NCBI GenBank assembly: GCA_020346805.1
Contig: CP070790.1
Location: 2,843,406-2,854,116 of the forward strand
Origin: Planctomycetota bacterium
GTDB lineage: Bacteria; Planctomycetota; Phycisphaerae; UBA1845; PWPN01
Length of the DNA stretch: 10,711 nucleotides
Direction: 5' to 3'
Shown: positions 6,735 to 10,711 of the stretch, piece by piece
Layout: each line of letters begins with the position of its first letter
How positions within the stretch are numbered: the first letter of the stretch is position 1
Position numbers and translations under genes: made by a program
The notes under the pieces: generated by a model
Told to the model about the DNA's origin: nothing
The model's input: the letters and a program-made list of their open reading frames with translations, nothing else
Databases searched by the model: none

Positions 6735-7823
6735 CTACGCACCCTTACGGCCACTCCCGACGGACTTAATACCGCGCATAGCCATGGCCAGGGTTTCCGG
6801 ATTGGTAGCCCAACGCAGGGCCTCGGTGCCCGATATAACCTCCTCCCGGTACATCTCAACCAGGTGTTGATCGAAGGTCTGCATGCCCGCTTCACCTGTT
6901 TCGATATAATCATGCAGCTCGCTGAGTTTGTTCTCCAGGATAAACTTTTCCGTCACAGCGCTGCCGCGAAGAATCTCCACCGCAGGTCGCCGCCCACCCT
7001 TATAGGTCGCGATCAAGCGCTGCGATATAATCGCCTCCACCGAAGCGGCCAACTGGGCCAACAGCAGCTTATGCTCTTCAGGAGGAAACATGGCGATGAT
7101 TCGCTCGATGGTCTGGGGAGCATTGGAACTATGAACGGTGGAATACACCTGGTGGCCGGTATCGGCAGCCCGCAGGGCCATCCGCAGCGTCTCCACGTCC
7201 CGCAGCTCTCCCACCAGGACAACGTCGGGATCCTGACGCAGCGCCTGCCGCAGGGCCTGATCGAACGAAGTGGTATCGCTGCCCACCTCAAGCTGTGAGA
7301 TCAGGGCTTTTTTGTTGGTGTGGACATACTCAATCGGATCTTCGATGGTAATGATCTTGGTGCGGTGGGTGGAGTTGATCAGATCGATCATGGTCGCCAG
7401 GGTTGTGCTCTTGCCGCTTCCCGTGGTCCCGGTTAAGAGGGTCATCCCCCGCTGCGACAGGGCAATATCATGGATCACCGTCGGCAGGTGCAGATCCTCG
7501 ATGGATGGAATTTCCGTACGGATCAACCGCATAACGATGCCGAATTGGCCCAGGTGACGATAAGCGCTGCAGCGAAACCGCGAGACTTCGGGAATAACAT
7601 AGGAAAAATCCAGCCCTTTGGCCGCCGCTTTCTCCAGACTGTCCCCATCCTGTTGAGGCGCGATCGAGGTAATGAATTCGGCTATCTCCTCGTCGGTCAA
7701 CGGCTCCGATTCCACCGACCGAATCTGACCCGCAATTCGCAGCATCGGCGGCGCCCCCGCCTGAATATGCACGTCCGACGCATTATTCTCAACCGCAAAG
7801 CGAAGTACTTTTTGAATATCCAT
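6735..7823 (-). CDS. Type IV pilus retraction ATPase, PilT family
   Basis: This 362-residue hexameric secretion-type ATPase should sit on the cytoplasmic side of the pilus base and power pilus disassembly. The N-terminal PAS-like domain is complete (NNASDVHIQAGAPPMLRIAG, 13-32). Walker A is GTTGSGKST (132-140, K138), the Asp box TIEDPIE (159-165), Walker B DPDVVLVGELRD (198-209, E206), and the His box HQVYSTVHSSNA (224-235). GMQTFDQHL and the ATNPETL tail are PilT-specific. The region matching the canonical AIRNLIREGK retraction motif is diverged (TEKFILENK, 291-299), so this could be a PilT paralogue rather than the main retraction motor. No other pilus gene is nearby, which is usual for unlinked pilT. 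ATG 7823 has AGAGG upstream; the gene is slightly longer than the usual 340-350 residues because of a basic C-terminal tail. Confidence 0.95.
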   Translation of the reverse strand: MDIQKVLRFAVENNASDVHIQAGAPPMLRIAGQIRSVESEPLTDEEIAEFITSIAPQQDGDSLEKAAAKGLDFSYVIPEVSRFRCSAYRHLGQFGIVMRLIRTEIPSIEDLHLPTVIHDIALSQRGMTLLTGTTGSGKSTTLATMIDLINSTHRTKIITIEDPIEYVHTNKKALISQLEVGSDTTSFDQALRQALRQDPDVVLVGELRDVETLRMALRAADTGHQVYSTVHSSNAPQTIERIIAMFPPEEHKLLLAQLAASVEAIISQRLIATYKGGRRPAVEILRGSAVTEKFILENKLSELHDYIETGEAGMQTFDQHLVEMYREEVISGTEALRWATNPETLAMAMRGIKSVGSGRKGA

Positions 7824-7894
7824 GCCGGTGGCCTCTATGGTCCAAAACTTTGCCGCTAATGTAACCTCAGTCGGGCCCGGAGTCTATCTTGGAT

Positions 7895-7924
7895 AATAAA
7901 GAAGTAATATGGATTCTATGTCAA
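7895..7924 (-). promoter_or_regulatory. Possible sigma70 promoter for pilT-STAS
   Basis: On the minus strand a perfect TTGACA (7919-7924) is followed after 18 bases by TTTATT (7895-7900, 4/6 match). A start near 7888 would give a leader of about 65 bases. The -10 is poor, so this is tentative. Confidence 0.4.
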
Positions 7925-8049
7925 ACCTGTGCTTTTATATTCCGCTTACTAACGTGCTCGGCTAGTATTTTAATCGATACCCATAGTTCCCAAGCGCTGA
8001 TTTCAGTTGTAATCCTTATAACATGGGGTACCTTATGGTGGATTTTGTT

Positions 8050-8074
8050 AAAAAAGGATGGTCATCATGACGAT
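8050..8074 (-). terminator. Possible rho-independent terminator of the cupin gene
   Basis: Read on the minus strand, 8067-8074 and 8058-8065 form a near-perfect inverted pair (7 of 8) around one central base, followed by CC and a six-T run (8050-8055). The stem overlaps the cupin stop codon and the loop is too tight for full pairing, so strength is doubtful. Confidence 0.35.
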
Positions 8075-8613
8075 GCCGGCTGATCGAGATGTCCCTCGCG
8101 GATGACGCGGTACTCTCCCGTCTGGGGATCCAGATCGTATATGTTGAAGTTGGTGCGGATGTCGTAGCCGTCGTAGTGCACCGCCAGGTTGATGGATGCC
8201 GACCCTTCCTTATCGCAACTTCGGATGCGGTGGAACACGCCCCGCGGCCATACCAGCATGGCCGGTCCCTCATGGATCACCGTGTCGTTCTTCTTGACCA
8301 AACGATTGGATACCACGAAGCTCTCGACCTTACCGTGTGCCGGCGTGTAGATGTCCACAAAGCGGATTCCATGTAGAACGATCAGGTTGTCGTCCTGGTA
8401 CGGATGCATGTACCAGGGGCGCTCCACATCCCCGACCGTACCGGGCGAAATCACGCCGCGTTCGTGAATAACACGTTGGACGGCATCAATGTGCGGAAAG
8501 GCACCGATCGGTACCTTATCGAAGATCACCCCCGGCGTCTCCCGCAATATCTCAAAACTGATGATCCGGTACAATTGGGGTACTTCCTGGACGACTTGAT
8601 AGCTCCTGTTCAC
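8065..8613 (-). CDS. Cupin-fold protein of unknown substrate
   Basis: The 182-residue protein is a single cupin beta-barrel. Motif 1 is modified: YMHPYQDDNLIVLHG at 68-82, with H70 and Q73/D74 as possible metal ligands. Motif 2 is well kept: GPAMLVWPRGVFHRI at 116-130, with P123, G125 and metal-ligand H128. An N-terminal stretch of about 60 residues precedes the barrel, and the strand NLAVHYDGYDIRTNFNIYD follows it. There is no signal peptide, so it is likely cytoplasmic. Such proteins can be sugar-modifying enzymes, dioxygenases or non-enzymatic sensors, and nothing here decides. The start is GTG at 8613, chosen because GAGGTG lies seven bases ahead (8621-8626 on the + strand) and no ATG is well placed. 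It lies between lptB and pilT with gaps of 362 and 241 bp, so it is probably a separate transcript. Confidence 0.85.
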   Translation of the reverse strand: MNRSYQVVQEVPQLYRIISFEILRETPGVIFDKVPIGAFPHIDAVQRVIHERGVISPGTVGDVERPWYMHPYQDDNLIVLHGIRFVDIYTPAHGKVESFVVSNRLVKKNDTVIHEGPAMLVWPRGVFHRIRSCDKEGSASINLAVHYDGYDIRTNFNIYDLDPQTGEYRVIREGHLDQPASS

Positions 8614-8648
8614 TTTATTACACCTCGGAAATAGCCATTTTCAATCAT

Positions 8649-8677
8649 ATTCTAACTTTCAATACCCGCACCAACAA
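8649..8677 (-). promoter_or_regulatory. Possible promoter for the cupin gene
   Basis: On the minus strand TTGTTG (8672-8677, 3/6) and TAGAAT (8649-8654, 5/6) are 17 bases apart, placing the transcript start about 30 bases before the GTG start codon. The -35 is weak. Confidence 0.3.
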
Positions 8678-8956
8678 TATACAAAAAGGGGATCTAGATT
8701 GATCGGGACTTCGCTATGTCTATCCAGTTCCCTTTTTACTTTGCGTCCTGAACCAAGGCAAAACGTTTCAAGGCCTCTCTGGAGGATAGCAACATGCCAC
8801 AGATCCTCTGTCGGGTACTTTAGAAGCGATTGCCGTAAGTACCTCAAATACTGCTTCGATTGCTACTGGCCGGAGCGACAGTTGCCAGGTAGGATTTACA
8901 CTTACTGTAGATACACGCTTTTTCACGGCGCACTGAAATATACGGATTAAAGCAGG

Positions 8957-8973
8957 AAGGGAAAGAATCCCTT
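8957..8973 (-). terminator. Hairpin just after lptB, weak terminator candidate
   Basis: On the minus strand AAGGGA, a five-base loop and TCCCTT form a perfect 6-bp stem starting a few bases after the lptB stop. The following bases are CCTGCTTT rather than a T-run, so it may only slow polymerase or protect the RNA end. Confidence 0.3.
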
Positions 8974-8975
8974 GA

Positions 8976-9755
8976 CTAACTTAACTGTCCCGTCATATGT
9001 ATGGGTTCGTCAAATTCGTCACCACGGAAAGTACTGCCCAAATAGATACGACGTACCTTGGGATCATTGATCAAGTCGCGGGGCGTACCCTCAGCAATAA
9101 CCTGACCCTCGTGAATGATATAGCTTCGATCGGTAACCGATAACGTCTCTCGAACATTATGATCTGTCAACAAAATGGCAATACCATGCTCCTGGCGAAG
9201 ACGAATAATCTCCTTCTGCAGCCCTTCTACCGCAATTGGATCCACCCCGCTGAAAGGCTCATCCAGCAGTATAAGTTGGGGTTCGGTGACCAAAGCACGG
9301 GCTATCTCCAAACGCCGCCGCTCACCCCCCGAAAGATTATTGGCCATCTGATTGGCCAAATGGGTCAGACCGAACTGCTCAAGCAGCGATTCCGCACGTC
9401 GGTTACGCTCGCTGCGACTTAAACGCATCGATTCCAGAATAGCCATCAGGTTTTGGCGAACGGTGAGACGCTGAAAAACACTCGTCTCCTGCGACAAGTA
9501 CCCTATGCCTCGCTGCGCACGTTTGTACATCGGGAGGTCCGCGATATCCTCGCCGTTAAAAAGCACGCGACCAGCATTGGGAACAATCATGCCTATCGTG
9601 ATACGGAAACTCGTCGTTTTGCCCGCGCCATTTCGGCCCAGAAGACCCACGATCTCGCCGTGACGAACCGAATAGCTCACCCGATTAACCACCGCCCGAT
9701 TGCCATATCGCTTTACTAAGTCAATGGTTTCAAGAAGGTTAACTGAAGTTGGCAT
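8976..9755 (-). CDS. lptB: LPS-transport ABC ATPase LptB
   Basis: LptB is the cytoplasmic ATPase of the LptB2FGC complex that extracts lipopolysaccharide from the inner membrane and pushes it to the outer membrane. The 259-residue product has every ABC element: Walker A GRNGAGKTT (40-48, K46), Q-loop Q89, signature LSGGE (141-145), Walker B LILLDEP (161-167, E166) and switch H199. LptB-specific stretches are RGIGYLSQETSVFQRLTVRQNL (82-103), the FSGVDPIAV D-loop, LLTDHNVRETL (195-205) and the YLG end. Arg41 replaces the proline common in E. coli-type LptB, and about 17 residues follow YLG. ATG 9755 has AGGCGG five bases ahead (9761-9766 on the + strand). Neither lptA, lptC nor lptFG is adjacent; lepB lies upstream on the same strand, 308 bp away. 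Confidence 0.95.
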   Translation of the reverse strand: MPTSVNLLETIDLVKRYGNRAVVNRVSYSVRHGEIVGLLGRNGAGKTTSFRITIGMIVPNAGRVLFNGEDIADLPMYKRAQRGIGYLSQETSVFQRLTVRQNLMAILESMRLSRSERNRRAESLLEQFGLTHLANQMANNLSGGERRRLEIARALVTEPQLILLDEPFSGVDPIAVEGLQKEIIRLRQEHGIAILLTDHNVRETLSVTDRSYIIHEGQVIAEGTPRDLINDPKVRRIYLGSTFRGDEFDEPIHMTGQLS

Positions 9756-10063
9756 GGATACCGCCTATAAATTGCTACCCGTAAAACCATCAAATAGTGG
9801 ATATCTTGTTGAAAACCAGAGTACCCTCGACGAAAACCCGCCATTTATCGATACCCAGATTCGATAGTAAATTGCTCCACAAAACCAAATAATATTGTGT
9901 AAAATCCACTTAACATACCAAACAACAACGACTTACAACTTACATTGTCCGGCCTGGAGCACAGCATCACATTGATCCTGCCTATCCGGCAACCCGATCC
10001 TCCACATATAACGCACTTTGTCAACCAGACGAATTCACATTGTGGATAACTCACCAAAAATGG
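9756..10063. other. lepB-lptB spacer with a consensus DnaA box
   Basis: No gene is seen in these 308 bp, which are AT-rich. TGTGGATAA at 10041-10049 is a perfect DnaA-box nonamer (TTATCCACA on the minus strand). Other near sites are poor (two or more mismatches), so there is no box cluster. On the minus strand a perfect TTGACA lies near 10018-10023, but no good -10 follows at 16-18 bases. Confidence 0.4.
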
Positions 10064-10711
10064 TCAGCGTATCCACCGCATCCGGCCAAAATTAGGTATC
10101 ACCCCAATTCTACCCGACCAGGATGACCTATAGCCGGCCGGCCAGTATACAAAAAAAGCCTTACCCAGCATTTGATCCTCCGGAACCGTACCCAATTGGT
10201 ATTCAGCGCCCAGCGGCATCAAATGAGGCCCTGTCTCCCACCACAACCGAGAATCCATGCTCGCAGGACTGTTGTCCCCCAGCATGTAATACTCTCGCTT
10301 CGGCTCCTCGCGAAGCATGATCGGCAGACCCGCCGTACCCCAGCAAGGCCAACCGTAATAAACACTTTTATTATCCGTTTGTAGAGGCGAACGATAATAA
10401 ACATCACGCTCCAAAACCACGTGCCTGAAACGACAACGTAAATCCTCAGCCCCTATTCGTACCAGGGAAGGTTGTACAAGACTGTCAATACCATTGTTAT
10501 GGATCGAGGGGCTGGTCAGTCTACGTAGCTTCGCCTCGTCGGAGGAATACTGAGTTTCCGTCGACGCTATTACTTCCTTTCCATCTATCAGCAGTGATAT
10601 CCGATAGTCAACGTTGATGAATTCGATCTCTACCGCTTTTCCCTTTCCAAAAGAAGATAACTTTTTCTGCCCGATTAACTGCCGATGGCCCGGAAGGTCC
10701 GAGTCAGGATG
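10064..10711 (-). CDS. lepB: Signal peptidase I, C-terminal part (cut by the window edge)
   Basis: The frame stays open from the stop at 10064-10066 to the window's last base, giving 215 residues of the C-terminal part. It is recognised by conserved box E, EYYMLGDNSPASMDSRLW (the GDN..S.DSR pattern), and by the closing VPEDQMLGKAFFVYWP. Signal peptidase I cleaves Sec and Tat signal peptides on the outer face of the inner membrane using a Ser-Lys dyad; both catalytic residues and the membrane anchor should be in the missing N-terminal part beyond 10711. Before box E lie over 100 residues (through AVEIEFINVDYRISLLIDGKEV and VRIGAEDLRCRF) that E. coli-type boxes C-E do not explain and that look like an inserted beta-rich domain, as I recall for planctomycete enzymes. 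A GTG at 10418-10420 is internal, not the start. Its product could mature the exported sulfatase and isomerase-like protein. Confidence 0.88.
   Translation of the reverse strand, partial: HPDSDLPGHRQLIGQKKLSSFGKGKAVEIEFINVDYRISLLIDGKEVIASTETQYSSDEAKLRRLTSPSIHNNGIDSLVQPSLVRIGAEDLRCRFRHVVLERDVYYRSPLQTDNKSVYYGWPCWGTAGLPIMLREEPKREYYMLGDNSPASMDSRLWWETGPHLMPLGAEYQLGTVPEDQMLGKAFFVYWPAGYRSSWSGRIGVIPNFGRMRWIR

Larger units (their letters stand above)
8614..8975. other. lptB-cupin spacer, no supported gene
   Basis: This 362-bp gap has no gene I can support. Short open stretches exist on both strands, for example 52 codons from a GTG at 8926 down to 8768 on the minus strand, but none has a ribosome site or a recognisable motif. 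A decayed gene is possible. The cupin promoter candidate is at its left end and a hairpin after lptB at its right end. Confidence 0.4.

Noticed and set aside
7889..8083. 64-codon + strand frame rich in hydrophobic residues
   Set aside because: It starts with TTG without a ribosome site, runs into the cupin gene antisense, and covers the likely pilT promoter; hydrophobicity here can come from AT-rich DNA.
8699..8950. 83-codon + strand frame and a 52-codon minus-strand frame in the lptB-cupin spacer
   Set aside because: Both lack ribosome sites and recognisable motifs and they overlap each other; at most they are debris of an unidentified gene.
9756..10063. Replication origin between lepB and lptB
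   Set aside because: Only one exact DnaA box occurs, with no cluster, no dnaA/dnaN/gidA neighbours and no obvious unwinding repeats.
1..10711. CRISPR array, tRNA, rRNA or prophage
   Set aside because: No regularly spaced direct repeats, cloverleaf-type sequence, rRNA signature or phage/integrase protein was seen on either strand.

Overview
The window carries ten protein-coding genes, one of them cut by the right edge. It most likely comes from a Gram-negative bacterium of the Planctomycetota (PVC group), possibly Phycisphaerae-like. Pointers are a secreted formylglycine sulfatase, LptB (so an outer membrane with LPS-type glycolipid), a Tat-exported sugar-isomerase-like protein, and a signal peptidase I with a large extra segment before its last catalytic box, as I recall it for planctomycetes. 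The phylum call is inference from protein style; there is no rRNA here.

Left half, + strand. A decayed fragment with a ComM/YifB-like Walker A motif (about 153-375) precedes an arylsulfatase B-like sulfatase (392-1846). Next come a membrane-anchored M28 zinc peptidase (2031-3092) and a Tat-signal protein of the fucose/arabinose isomerase superfamily (3262-4806). The last has its own good promoter, placed inside one arm of an imperfect inverted repeat. The three are envelope or extracytoplasmic proteins and could together process sulfated glycans or glycoproteins, but nothing in the sequence proves a shared pathway.

Middle. The isomerase-like gene and a convergent GNAT acetyltransferase gene (5124-5654, - strand) are separated by a MITE-like element of about 251 bp (4806-5056). 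It has 19/21 matching terminal inverted repeats and a TA on each side, and it is inserted exactly in the TAG stop codon of the isomerase-like gene. A 433-bp spacer with a GC-rich hairpin leads to a 63-residue zinc-ribbon protein on the + strand (6088-6279), which has a near-consensus sigma70 promoter.

Right half, all - strand, read right to left: the C-terminal 215 residues of signal peptidase I (10064 to the edge), LptB (8976-9755), a cupin protein (8065-8613, GTG start), a PilT-family pilus retraction ATPase (6735-7823) and a STAS-domain anti-anti-sigma-type protein (6310-6672). PilT and STAS are 62 bp apart and probably co-transcribed. LptB, the cupin gene and pilT are each preceded by 241-362 bp, so each may have its own promoter.

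No tRNA, rRNA, CRISPR array, integrase or phage gene was seen, and no clearly novel multi-gene system. The best items for follow-up are the MITE-like element in the stop codon, the exported isomerase-like protein with its promoter/inverted-repeat control region, and the ComM-like relic.
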